Assembly (NCBI RefSeq): GCF_947507565.1
Contig: NC_089177.1
Location: 1,548,648-1,612,647, forward strand
Origin: Oscarella lobularis
Lineage: Eukaryota > Porifera > Homoscleromorpha > Homosclerophorida > Oscarellidae
DNA length: 64,000 bases
Direction of reading: 5' to 3'
The notes under the pieces were generated by a model. It did not search any database and was not told where the DNA came from. It saw only the letters and a list, made by a program, of their open reading frames with translations. Position 1 is the first letter of the stretch. Every line of letters starts with the position of its first letter. This document shows, in pieces, positions 37,201-47,110 of the stretch. A program made the position numbers and the translations under genes.

Positions 37201-37963
37201 AAGGGGGCTGCTACTCTGCATCAAATTAGCTCCCGCTTCATCTTCTTTCGCCTGCCCACGAAGGCCTAAAGAAAAACACAGTAAGGCATGCGCTTCTTTC
37301 TCTTACAAGCCCTAACGTGCCAGCATCTGCACTTGACAGTCCTAGCTTAGGGCCATTCTGAGCTGAAAACAACAATAAATTATTCCTTGGATAAGCATAC
37401 CATTTGAATTACCAACAACAGTGATATCCGATTCAGAGCTCATTAGATTGCAAAACGCATTGAAATCACCGTCTATACGAGGTTGGGACAGCACTTCACT
37501 CAGAGACCGAGCAGCCCACTGAATGTCCTCCAAAAACTGAAACGTAACAGATAACGAGCGCTTTATTAACCCAGCGCATGTCTTTTTGAATTCGTTCTCT
37601 GCTACGTCCACGAGCAGGAAAATGAAGACACACGCTTCGTTTCCAAGTAGATTTTCAACATCCTTGTTAGGCCATGTTGAAATGAAGTAAGACGTGACGA
37701 GAATGAGGACGTGCGTGAAAGTCGTGTCTTTGAGAGCTTCGTCTCGTTTTTCCGCTGAAAATCGCCAATCAAAAACGTCATAGACGGTCACGTGACGACC
37801 CAGTTCTTTGTAAACAATATTGGATCGTTTTCGATCATTTTTGCTGTCTGCAGAGACGAGAAGCACAGACGCATCTAAAGTAAAGCATAAGGGCTCTCTC
37901 TAATTAACAGAGTTTGGCTGACTCACGCTGATGTGCAGTCACAGTCAGAGTTGCAGTTGTCAT
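34288..37963 (-). pseudogene. TIR-like/ZU5/UPA/membrane protein gene, copy 1 (damaged)
   Basis: Exon 1 (ATG 37963, MTTATLTVTAHQ) joins in phase 1 to a TIR- or SEFIR-like domain exon (to about 37385: VLLVSADSKNDRKRSNIVY, HVLILVTSYFISTWP). Short acidic linker exons follow, then a coiled-coil-like stretch (VRQSLAGIAAELMASVSETQ), a ZU5 domain (ESGGKVVLRKSGTVLRVPPG) and a UPA-like region. The last exon has a membrane helix (LAVVVAALAVILYIV) and a helical C-terminal domain. Against the copy at 52656-56402, three lesions stand out: single-base deletions near 36400 and 36235, and TAG at 34831-34833 where both other copies have CAG. The TIR-like exon and ZU5 core remain open, so shortened products are possible. 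Confidence 0.7.
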
Positions 37964-38083
37964 GCCCTTCTTCCTGAATATAAAACTTCAAGAGCGTTTG
38001 TATCTTTCCAGTGTTCTAGGCAATAACAAAAAAAGCTGATTAATTAAATAAGATAATAGAAATAAGAGGCTATCTCTAATAAT

Positions 38084-38690
38084 ATGATTCGATGGCTTCA
38101 CCCGAGGCTGGACACTCCCCAACAAGGCAGTATAGCTGCTGCCTTAACAACGACGACAAAAAGATTATTAAATGTTTTAATTATAACAATTAATTATTTA
38201 ATCAGTAGTCTATACATAACGAGTCCTAGTGGGTGTGCATATGCTACCCAGGCCCGAACGACGTCACAACGGAGACATAACTGGGAAGATGCTAACTCCT
38301 TGCCAAATCTACAGCCTTCTACGCCTCTTCAAACACACGGGGCAAGCACGCTCAAGCACGCTCTGTAGATGACGACGCGGAACTGCCTCGGACGGCCGGT
38401 CTTCTTTTAGATCCGACTTACCCTAACTCAAATTTTCGCTTCTCTGTGCAGAGAGGGCAGCGCGGTCGGTATCGAGGTCGCTTTCACTTCGATAGATGTC
38501 CCGTAGACATGTGACTAGATGTGACCGCTGAATTACGTATTACCACGGATTGTATTACAGAAGTCGTCTAGCTTCGTACGCCAACGACGTTCATTAGAAA
38601 AAAAGCGAAGATTCAGGTAAAATCGCTTACTTATGATGAAAAAAACTACTGCAGTACAAACTGACCACGATAATCAAGTGAAATTGCGGT
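38084..38690. other. upstream flank of the TIR-like/ZU5 gene, no gene
   Basis: Matches 56519-57095 closely. The open frames found in the two copies end at different places because of non-triplet indels, so they are unlikely to be coding. The stretch probably holds the promoter of the minus-strand gene. Confidence 0.5.
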
Positions 38691-38694
38691 AATA

Positions 38695-38960
38695 AAACCG
38701 TCGATCTACCGAACCTAAGACGACATGCTGTGAATATGAACGTACCGTAACCTTCATCACAGTCTCACGTGAAGGCGACACCGACGCCGATTCGTGTCGC
38801 CGTAGCGGGGCTGCGGAATACTTGACGGTGCACGCCGAACTGTAGCTTTTGATCTCTAATGCGAAAAATCGTCTGGGCGTCATAGAACAAGTGAAGCCAA
38901 TATGACACCACAAGTTCTTCGCCGAAAAATCAACTGGAAAAAAGGCGGAAGCGACACCAT
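38695..38960 (+). pseudogene. AGC kinase remnant (copy 2)
   Basis: Begins abruptly inside the Ser/Thr-rich exon of the kinase gene. After a short stretch it jumps, at cgccgaactgtagcttttgat, straight to the exon for the last kinase helices. The same internal junction occurs at about 51233, so copies 2 and 3 descend from one deleted ancestor. The kinase core is gone. Confidence 0.8.
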
Positions 38961-39078
38961 GTAAAGGAAATTGAAAAAAATCGTTCTGAAATAGGAAGAC
39001 TATTGAAAATAGAGCTGTCTGTGTCAATAATGTCCAACCTTTAGATGTGAAAAAGCTTTGCCAGATCCTCTTCTGACC

Positions 39079-39120
39079 TACAAATAAGATTTTCAGAAAT
39101 ACAAATAAGATTTTCAGAAA
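39079..39120. repeat. 21-bp tandem duplication
   Basis: The unit acaaataagattttcagaaat occurs twice in a row. The related stretch at 51474-51500 has only one copy. Confidence 0.7.
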
Positions 39121-39821
39121 TCGATTACTCTTGTATTAATTAAGCGCACTCTCGTTAGAAAACCAAAGTATATGTAGGCATATCAGACTTAGCGGCAGAA
39201 CAAGCCAGAGAAAAATTTTCACTTTTAGTAGTGTTCATTGCATCTCATCAAGATATACCGTACCTAAGAATTGCTGCTTGGGTCTGGTGTAAAATGATGA
39301 AAAGGTACACTGCATCTGCTATAATAAAGACCCAAACTGGGAAGGCTTGCAGAGCACAATATGCTGAAGAAACTGCGAGGTGTAAGTCAAACCAAACCAG
39401 AAAGGACTTCTCAAAAAATTGCAATTGACGATAGCAAAACGATTAGAAAGAGGCGTCTTGGTCGTCTCCTGTACGGGACATTTCACCGTTCTGTGTAGCA
39501 TAGCAACGTCGAGTCGGCTCTGCGTTCCAGGGCGAGATGATGAAGTATAGGCATGCAGACGCGCAGGATCGAAGCAGATTCCTGCGTTCAATCGCTAGTT
39601 TTCAAAGCAATTACGAAGGTAAAGCCCGCGGAGCGCCGCTTGGCTACTTGATGCTGATGTCTGACTGTGACACAGGCACACAAAAACGCGGAGCTAGGCG
39701 ACCAAGACGCACGCACGTACGCGCGATTAATTGCGCGATACTCGCGCAACCGGTTTCCTTTGGCCGTCGTTCTTCTAGATTAGCGACGTCGTCAGCCACG
39801 AGTCGGCGCTCTGACTCGCCT

Positions 39822-39965
39822 GAGTACCTTAGAAGGGGGCCCAGTAGCCGAAGTTGTTCCAGCGCGAGATGATGAAGTAGGCAGACGTTGCAGGAAGCCG
39901 ATTCCTGGGCCTAACCGTCGGCTTATTCTCAATTTCTTTGACACTGTTTCCCGTGATCACGTGAT
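39822..39965. promoter_or_regulatory. conserved intergenic block with E-box palindrome (copy 2)
   Basis: Same block as at 33878-34030, again followed by ATCACGTGAT (39956-39965), downstream of the kinase remnant. Confidence 0.5.
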
Positions 39966-40309
39966 CTGACGTCATTATTAGACGCGAACTGGTCTCGTGA
40001 AACGTGGGAACAGAGAAATAACAGCACCGCTAGCACCTTCTATAGCTTCAATCTATGGAGGAAGTCATGTCAGATTTGATTTAGCAACGCTATCAAGAAC
40101 GTGAGAGACAGTTAGCTGCATCTATAGACGCGTACTGCAGATGTTTGACTAACAATTCCTCAATACACTGGGATTACAAAATAATAAACGCAAATAAAAA
40201 GTATCAGACAAACTGAAATTTCAAAAAATCGAGCTTATCAAACAAAACACGGTAATGAATAATTGTAAACAAACAATCAATGTCAACCTTCTAAACTACT
40301 CATTTTTCC

Positions 40310-40990
40310 AGCAAAAGGCCGAGCACCCTAATCTTCAAGCAAGCGTTTATCATTTTCGTCGAACTAGAAAATTTGATCTTGAAATGTTGAAAGCAATTTC
40401 TTTACTGCCCAATTTCCCGGCTCTTTAGAGTTATCCTCGCTATCCTGAAATTCTAGAGCATCCCACAGTTTTTTGCAGTGTTTTCCTGCAACGTCGGTGA
40501 TTGCCGTTTCTAGCATATAAGCAGTTAATCCGTCGCCCGTTGCAATTGCAACTGCTTCTTCGTACTTTTCGTACTCTTCGGGAGAACTCGACGTTTTTAC
40601 TTGATTGTCGTAAGCGACAGTAGCCTTTGTAGAGCCATTGGGTCGGAAAAAAACGTAAATCGTTGGTACTATATATAGTACTACTGCTACTGTTGCTACA
40701 GCTACTGCTAGTGTAATGCCAAAATCAAAGCCAGCCACCACTTCATGCAATATGTCATGCCGCTCATTCTCGAAACCTCACCGGTCTCCGTAGAAGCATC
40801 AGCCGGATTCATCTGCAAGAAATCGTCGAGAAAATCAACATTTGCACTGAATCTTACATTATCTTTACGACGGCGTCGAACCGGTCGAAGAGCCTCGTTT
40901 GGAGATCGATCTACTGAGAATAAACAAGGATAAATAAACAGGAGATAAAACGCATATCGCTGCGCGCCGTTAGGTAAGCTAGATCCCAAA
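40310..40990 (-). pseudogene. 3' fragment of the TIR-like/ZU5 gene (copy 2)
   Basis: Only the last exons remain (VRFSANVDFLDDFLQMNPAD, then the membrane and C-terminal domain). The frame shifts within the membrane segment near 40740, and the C-terminus has lost bases near 40370 so that it stops early. It ends about 160 bases before the CRT-like transporter gene. Confidence 0.8.
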
Positions 40991-41147
40991 CCTGAGACGC
41001 CGTCCCAGTATCAGAGTTTAATTCTTTATTGAATCATGCTTTAGATCAACAAAATGCAGCGGCAAACGAGCAACGGACAGAAATTGAATAGTTTGACACC
41101 GATGTCTTACCTCACGGACACACCAGAAAAAAGATTGTCAGGAAACT

Positions 41148-42568
41148 TCAGTTGGCGACTGTGTCTAGGCTACGAGCAGATTTTTTTCTTCCTAGGTGTT
41201 TGTACAGAAAAACTCCAGGAACGACGAAAGCAAGCCCTGCCAGAACACAGCCTGATCCACCATCAAAATGAGGATGAAAGTCGATTTTTGCCTAAAAGAC
41301 CGGGATTTAAATTTGTATTTTACCTAATAAGAATTAATTACTTGGCATGAGAGCCAGAAGAGGATCCACACAAGGTACCCAATGGGAGTAGCCAACACTG
41401 ACACAAGCATCGAGAAGATGGCATCTTCTGCGTGCTTCACCAACATAAAAGTTCCCAATGCGGCAAAATTGTTCGACACAGCGGAAACCCAGCCGTAAAT
41501 AGCCGGAAATTGACAAGACGACTCAGCAAAATCCTGAAAAATTGTTCCATTGTTTGATGAGGGTGCGCGACCAAGTGAACAGGAGAGGCCCTGGCGCAGA
41601 GCAATTCCAACATAGGAAATCGTCCTCTTTGCCGGATCGTCTTCTCCGACGTACGGGATAAACGATATCCAAAAGCTGAGCAGAACGCAGACGAGCATGA
41701 TCAAATTGACGTAGAACATGAAGATGGCAAGGTGAACCTGCTTTCCACGTCTACCTTGCAATTCGCCTCGCGCCATAACGACGAGTAGCGCACGCGGTAA
41801 GAAAGCAATTAAGTAAACGGTTGTCCATACGGCTTCAGATGTAGAAGACGAAGAGTTTGTAGAAGACGAAGAGTTGGTAGAGCCGTTACAGGGAGTTTCA
41901 ATGCTGTTCCTGCCGAAGCCGATAAAAGTCGGCAAGAGAGTGACAACGAGACCGAATAGGACAACGCACGTGCAGGCATAACGCCTCCAATCTATCTTCT
42001 TTTTGAGATAAAACCGCTGAAGAATGACTGTGTAGATAACGAGCGAAGCGCCGAGAATGGGTTGGAGTGAGGGTCGCGTTCGATTGGGCGGACTCGCGTA
42101 CGTGAGGAGGGTGAGTGCGACATAGTTGAGAAGACCAATGACGATGAGAAGGCCAAGACGTACAGGTGGTCGCCACGAGACGTCGCTGCGATTGCCTAGC
42201 CAGGCGAGCAGGGCAAACACGAAACTTGCTACGAAGCGAGCGAGCGTGAAAAAGACGTTGACTGCGTAGAGGCTCGTTTGAACGTGTTTCGTCCCGTCCG
42301 TCCTATCATCGTCGTCTTGAAAAATCGTGTGAATGTAAGGAGAAAAGAAGACAATTCGACCAAGAAAGCCGAAAATCGTGAGCGTTACGAGTAGAACGCC
42401 GCCTCGGCAAGGGTTTGTCTCGAATGGACGCAACCAGTGAAGACGGAAGTACGGTAGATAAAAACTGCCCGTTAGCTCACCAATCCGACGTCTTTCAGCA
42501 GGAGAAAGCGCCGTCGATTCGTCGTCAGTGCTCAGAATGGGTTCCTCGCTAGTGCTGACGCCGTCCAT
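41148..42568 (-). CDS. CRT-like transporter (drug/metabolite transporter superfamily)
   Basis: The ATG at 42568 (MDGVSTSEEPILSTDDES) opens a 1.2-kb exon with about nine membrane helices. Donor after WLSCQ joins across a 50-base intron to a last exon (AKIDFHPHFDGG) with a final helix (CVLAGLAFVVPGVFLY), basic end (KHLGRKKSARS) and TGA at 41148-41150. The helix order and motifs (ILGASLVIYTVILQRFYLKK, CTCVVLFGLVVTLLPTF) resemble the chloroquine-resistance-transporter-like branch, whose studied members sit in lysosome- or vacuole-type membranes and move amino acids, peptides or glutathione. The acidic dileucine-like N-terminus (EEPIL) fits lysosomal sorting. A Ser/Thr/Asn-rich lumenal loop contains a short tandem repeat. 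Confidence 0.75.
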
Positions 42569-42676
42569 TGTTCTTCACGTGGTCTAGGTGCGCATGCAGG
42601 GTGCATCCTCATCCCACACTGCATGGTGAAACTAGAAACCACGTGCCAAGCACAGATAAGCACACACCGTTCTGTG
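42569..42676. promoter_or_regulatory. bidirectional promoter between transporter and CitE-MaoC genes
   Basis: Only 108 bases separate the two divergent start codons as modelled here, so the promoters must be shared or overlap. No TATA-like box was identified. Confidence 0.55.
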
Positions 42677-44881
42677 ATGAATATCTTCTCTTTGGGACCA
42701 ACGTTTCTGAGGAGACCTTTATGCTTTGCATCCCGGCTTTCTCTAGTAAGTTCTATACTCATGTTTATCACATATGCCCGGACAGCTAAGAAGAAAATGG
42801 CTCACCTGCGTTTTCGTTTTATGTTTGTAAAGCGATGCCATTATCACCTAGCACGATCTTGGCTTTTCGCCAAACGCGGAGCGATGGACAAAGCAATTGA
42901 ACGTCGCCCGGACATCGTCGTTCTCGATCTCGAGGACTCGGTTTCCCACGCCCACAAGGCAGGCGTTCGCGCTGATTACGCCGAAGCGCTGAGAAGCGGC
43001 GCTATTAGTATTCCCACGAACCGTCTTTTCGTCCGCATAAACAACGACGACAATGATCCTACGCTTCTCGAGGACGATATCTCGGCGCTCGTTCGACCCG
43101 GTCTCGCCGGCTTTGTCGTGCCTAAAGTCGAAACGGCAGCGCTCGTTCGTCGAGTCGATGCGCTGGTAGCGCGCGCCGAAGCGAACCAATCGATTCGACA
43201 GGGATCCATTCGACTTATGCTCATGGCCGAAACACCGCGAGCTCTCTTTCAAATCTACGACATCGTTCGCGCATCGTCGCGCACCGTCGCGCTGCTGGTG
43301 GGCTCCGGCGACTTGGCTGCCGTCGCTCTATGCGACGACGACTCGTACGCGTTCAACGCCTTTTTCGGCACGGCGGCGCTGGCGGCGAGAGCGGCCGGAA
43401 TCGAGCCGATCTGGGGCGCCTACACGTGGCTCGACGATCACGCCGGATTCGAGTCAATTTGCCGACGAATGCGACGATCTGGCTACGCCGGCAGCGCGTG
43501 CCTGTCGCTTGCTCAAGTCGCCCAAGCAAACAGCATTTTCGCCTACAACCCCGACGAAGTGAAATGGGCCCAAAGAGTTATTGGTACTGGGGATTCGGCT
43601 GCGCTTGGGACCGTTCGCAAGTCAGCGCAGGAGAGCCGCGAGATGATTGGGCCGCCTCACGTCGCGAAAGCCAAGCGCATGCTTGAGCGACACAATGTGG
43701 TCGAGAAGACGATCCATCTCAACGCGTCGTCCGATCGTCTTCTCGACCCGACGTGTCCGCGAAGGACGACAGAGGTTCGTCTAGGCGAAGTCGTTTCGAC
43801 GGCGAGCGAGGTGACAATTACCGACGCATGGAAATCGGCGTGGGAATCAAGTTTCGGACGAGTGCCTAGTCCGTGGAACAGCGCCAATCGAAGTAACGGC
43901 AATTTGGCTCTTCCCTTTCACATGCTCGCCTGCATGAGTCTTGCCTTCACCGTGTCCGACTTCAGTCGGCAGGCGCGCGTTCACCTCGGCTTGTACGACG
44001 CTTTCCAGTGGCGCAACGTCGTCGCTGGCGACACGCTGCGCGCTCTCCTTTATTCCGTCGACGCCGAGAAAAAAATCGGACGCGACGGCGAAAGCAATGT
44101 CGTCGTCCGCTCAATTCACTGGCTTGTGAATCAGTACGACGACGTCGTTTTTCAGGCAACGAAAAAAACCATGTTCTCTGACGACAAAACGCTTGTTCTA
44201 GTTCCGCCGCTGCCGGAAAAGGAGGCAAAACCTCAACCGACGCTGCTAAAATCGGCTGATTCTCCACATGAAAAATTTGTCGTTTGTCAGCCAATGGAAC
44301 GTCTTCTGCCCCATGTGAGTCAACCTGCTCTTGTCGCTGGCCAACTCGTCGTTCATGAACTGACAAACGTTCTAGGTGAGAGCCAAACACGTGGCCTCTG
44401 TCGTTTAATGGAAATCACAAATCCTCACCATCACGACGCAGTGAGATTTCGGTCAACCGACATACTTGTTCCGGGTCCATTTGTCTTTTCTGCCGCTGTC
44501 GGTAACGTCTCCTCTGACATGGGCGAGATTCTCTATGACGAAATCAAATCATGCGTTCATGTCAACAAAGTCAACATGAACGATCAATTGGGAACGGTTA
44601 GTCATGTCGATAGCGTGAAACTTCTCGATGGCAACGACCACTTCGAAGAGATAGTCGTGCAGCATTTGTCTGTTAAAAATGTTGATATGACCCTTCTTTT
44701 GGAAGTGGGCATACCGTCAGTATTTTTTGACGGTACCCTTGCTAAGCCGTCTGAGTTTGAGAAGATTTGTCGTCGCTACTGTCCGCTTTTGGTGCACAAA
44801 ATTGCCTGTCTGACAAAGAGGCGCTTTGTTAGAGTTCGACCGGGTCTTACTCGAAGTTCTCTGGCAGCTGTCAGTAGCTGA
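42677..44881 (+). CDS. citrate lyase beta-like (HpcH/HpaI) + MaoC-like hydratase fusion
   Basis: The N-terminal half is a CitE/CLYBL-type lyase: RSWLFAKRGAMDKAI, VLDLEDSVSHAHK, MAETPRALFQIYDI (metal-binding Glu) and LLVGSGDLAAVAL (metal-binding Asp). The C-terminal half is a double hot-dog MaoC-like domain (ARVHLGLYDAFQWRNVVAGDT, VVVRSIHWLVNQYDDVV), closest in appearance to mesaconyl-CoA-hydratase types. Such a pairing suggests lyase and hydratase steps on C4/C5 dicarboxyl-CoA esters (malyl-, methylmalyl- or citramalyl-CoA); substrate is inference. The start MNIFSLGPTFLRRPLCFASR looks like a mitochondrial presequence. GTAAGT at about 42747 and AG before 42832 would remove 85 bases in frame. 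Otherwise the gene lacks introns and is GC-rich, unlike its neighbours. An in-frame ATG also exists at 42623. Confidence 0.85.
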   Translation: MNIFSLGPTFLRRPLCFASRLSLVSSILMFITYARTAKKKMAHLRFRFMFVKRCHYHLARSWLFAKRGAMDKAIERRPDIVVLDLEDSVSHAHKAGVRADYAEALRSGAISIPTNRLFVRINNDDNDPTLLEDDISALVRPGLAGFVVPKVETAALVRRVDALVARAEANQSIRQGSIRLMLMAETPRALFQIYDIVRASSRTVALLVGSGDLAAVALCDDDSYAFNAFFGTAALAARAAGIEPIWGAYTWLDDHAGFESICRRMRRSGYAGSACLSLAQVAQANSIFAYNPDEVKWAQRVIGTGDSAALGTVRKSAQESREMIGPPHVAKAKRMLERHNVVEKTIHLNASSDRLLDPTCPRRTTEVRLGEVVSTASEVTITDAWKSAWESSFGRVPSPWNSANRSNGNLALPFHMLACMSLAFTVSDFSRQARVHLGLYDAFQWRNVVAGDTLRALLYSVDAEKKIGRDGESNVVVRSIHWLVNQYDDVVFQATKKTMFSDDKTLVLVPPLPEKEAKPQPTLLKSADSPHEKFVVCQPMERLLPHVSQPALVAGQLVVHELTNVLGESQTRGLCRLMEITNPHHHDAVRFRSTDILVPGPFVFSAAVGNVSSDMGEILYDEIKSCVHVNKVNMNDQLGTVSHVDSVKLLDGNDHFEEIVVQHLSVKNVDMTLLLEVGIPSVFFDGTLAKPSEFEKICRRYCPLLVHKIACLTKRRFVRVRPGLTRSSLAAVSS

Positions 44882-45220
44882 CTTTTTATTTTGTTTATTA
44901 CACGTTTGAGCCTATGCTTTGTTGCTAAAACAACGTTTTTTGTTAAATAGTGACGTCACTGGTCTGCTGTATGTCTAGCCTTGATGCTAACACCATAGAT
45001 ATAAAGAATATCTATGATAGAAGCGTACATGTAGGAAATAGTAGGTGCAAGAACCACACAAAACGCGAGCCGTAGATGCCAACGGAGTGAACGAACTCCA
45101 TGAGCAGGCAAATAGAAATAAGGCACACTGAGTTTGCCGCGTCTTGGTCGCCTCCGCTCACGCGCGCAACCGGTTTCCTCTTTGCGACGTACGTTATAAG
45201 AAGGGGACCCGCTCGCCTCA
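44882..45220. other. intergenic with partial copy of the kinase-ZU5 unit flank
   Basis: The part 45050-45220 closely matches 57862-58040 (a segment around gagccgtagatgccaacgg), so a piece of the repeated unit lies directly left of block 2. A 9-bp inverted repeat with 5-base loop is at 44994-45016. Confidence 0.6.
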
Positions 45221-46886
45221 GTTTACCAGCTAGCCAAGACGACAATAAAGCATATTGAACTCACGTAGTCTTCGTTGAATAGCGTAGACTGAGAGAAGCT
45301 GCTGCTTGGCCCAGAGAAACTCACGCATGCGCAAAGTTCTAGCGAGATTGTGCAGAAAATCATAATGATTTTATGGTCCCAGATATTTTTCTCAGCTGAG
45401 GGAGAAAGAAGAAAATCTACGGTTGCATGCACAAGATTCACAAGAATAGAGACCTGCCATTGAATCTCCAAGGAAAACGACAGCATTCCTATCAGCGAAC
45501 TGTCAATAACGACGTCTTCGTGTTCCTCCTAGCCATCACCCTGGCACATCAGATAACCTAGAAAAAAAGCATCAGAAAATTATCCAGATAAGACGTTATC
45601 TAACTGTCTTTTCCATTTCTCTCGACCTTTCGACGACGATGGCGTAGGGCAATCTGCACTGCGTCCTCGGCTGAAGCAGAGATAAAAATTATCCCTGGCT
45701 GAGGGAAGCGTTGCTTCGCTATTTCGCTTCCAACGCAGTGACGCTCGATCGTATGGAACGCCCCACCCTAGAGACCGTACGTTTTCGCCGATCATGGCAC
45801 GACACCGGCGATTTCGAGAGCGGGCCCCTGCCCAGGAGCAAGTGCCGATCAAATCCTTGGATCAAATCTGCGTGGAGAATCAACATCCGGGTAACCGTCA
45901 ATGAAAAGTTAATTCTTTTGACTGAATTTTTCATCGGGACACCTTGCGGTGACGGTGGACTGTTTTTCCAAAGTACTTTGTTAGGCGATGAAGTCTATAA
46001 AGAAAAGTGAGGCCCTCTAAGAGGACCCACAAACAGTTTTTCGAATTTCGAAACAGAAGAAAAGGCTGGCGCGCGCAAGTTAATCGAAGGTACTACGACG
46101 GTCTACTCTGAGTCGCAGAAGTCCACGCGTTCCAGTCGTTCCCCATCGCGCGAGAGCCGCGACGCGTCGCTCTATCGAGGCCCGGTTTTCCTCCGTCGTC
46201 GGTCAAATGCTGTTGTCAGACGATCGAAACCAAGCTTAGAGATGTGTCTCACTGTGGTTATAATTATGCGTTCAGGCGATGTTCACAGCGGCGGTAGCGA
46301 GCAGAAGTCTCGTGGCCCGAGTGGTACTGAACTCTCAAAGGGGGCCTCACCTATTCTCTCGAGTCGACTTTGAGTGATGGACGACGCAAAGATCGACGTC
46401 ACTGTAAGTAACAATATAATTGTAAATGATAGGGAATTATTGTTTTGTTGACTTTCAACCCAGCGGATGCAACTTGAACTTTCTCAAATATTCAAATGGG
46501 ATTCCCGGTATAAAGTCGCCTAGACATGCCGGTAATGAGATAGTGTATATTTATGCATTTACCTAATTATAAGAGCATACCTATACATATTTGCTCGTCA
46601 TTTTTGTTGCGTGTTTTCGTATCTCAAGCCTGCTGCACTAAACGAATTCTCATTAGCATATATGTATCCGCAATGATCTTGTCCACGAAAGGAACCTAAT
46701 CACTTCCATATCGGTTCGTACATGTACGAGTCTTTCCCCGTCAACTAGGTCAATGTACACGAACTCATACGTGTCAAAAAAGTGAATTTAATTTCTTGAG
46801 ATGATGTAGATGTAACGAGCACTGTGCAGTGTATTTTAGGCGCGTGCTGCTGTAAGTCGAATAGTAGAGGCAATTAAAAGAGTCTA

Positions 46887-46930
46887 GCAGTAATATATGT
46901 ATATATATATATATATAATATATATATATG
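46887..46930. repeat. TA-rich microsatellite, expanded relative to block 1
   Basis: A run of about 40 bases of TA repeats. The equivalent site in block 1 near 24889-24910 is about half as long. Confidence 0.85.
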
Positions 46931-47110
46931 CAGTTATCAACTCTGGTTTTTGGACTAGATGATCCAGCAGTAACGATTAGGTTCTGGCTCTTTGTTTGAC
47001 AAATCTTTGTGACATATGTTTTTAGTTTACTGCAAGATGTCAACAATCAATCGTCCCATCATATGCAATAAGGAATAGCACGTGATATTTTTTCTTCACG
47101 TGAGTTCGTA

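Noticed and set aside
38084-38368. Open frame of 94 codons upstream of the ZU5 gene, also at 56519
   Set aside because: The two copies change frame and end differently because of small indels, which does not fit coding selection.
43962-44390. Long minus-strand open frame opposite the CitE-MaoC gene
   Set aside because: It is a shadow of the GC-rich coding strand and shows no protein family features.
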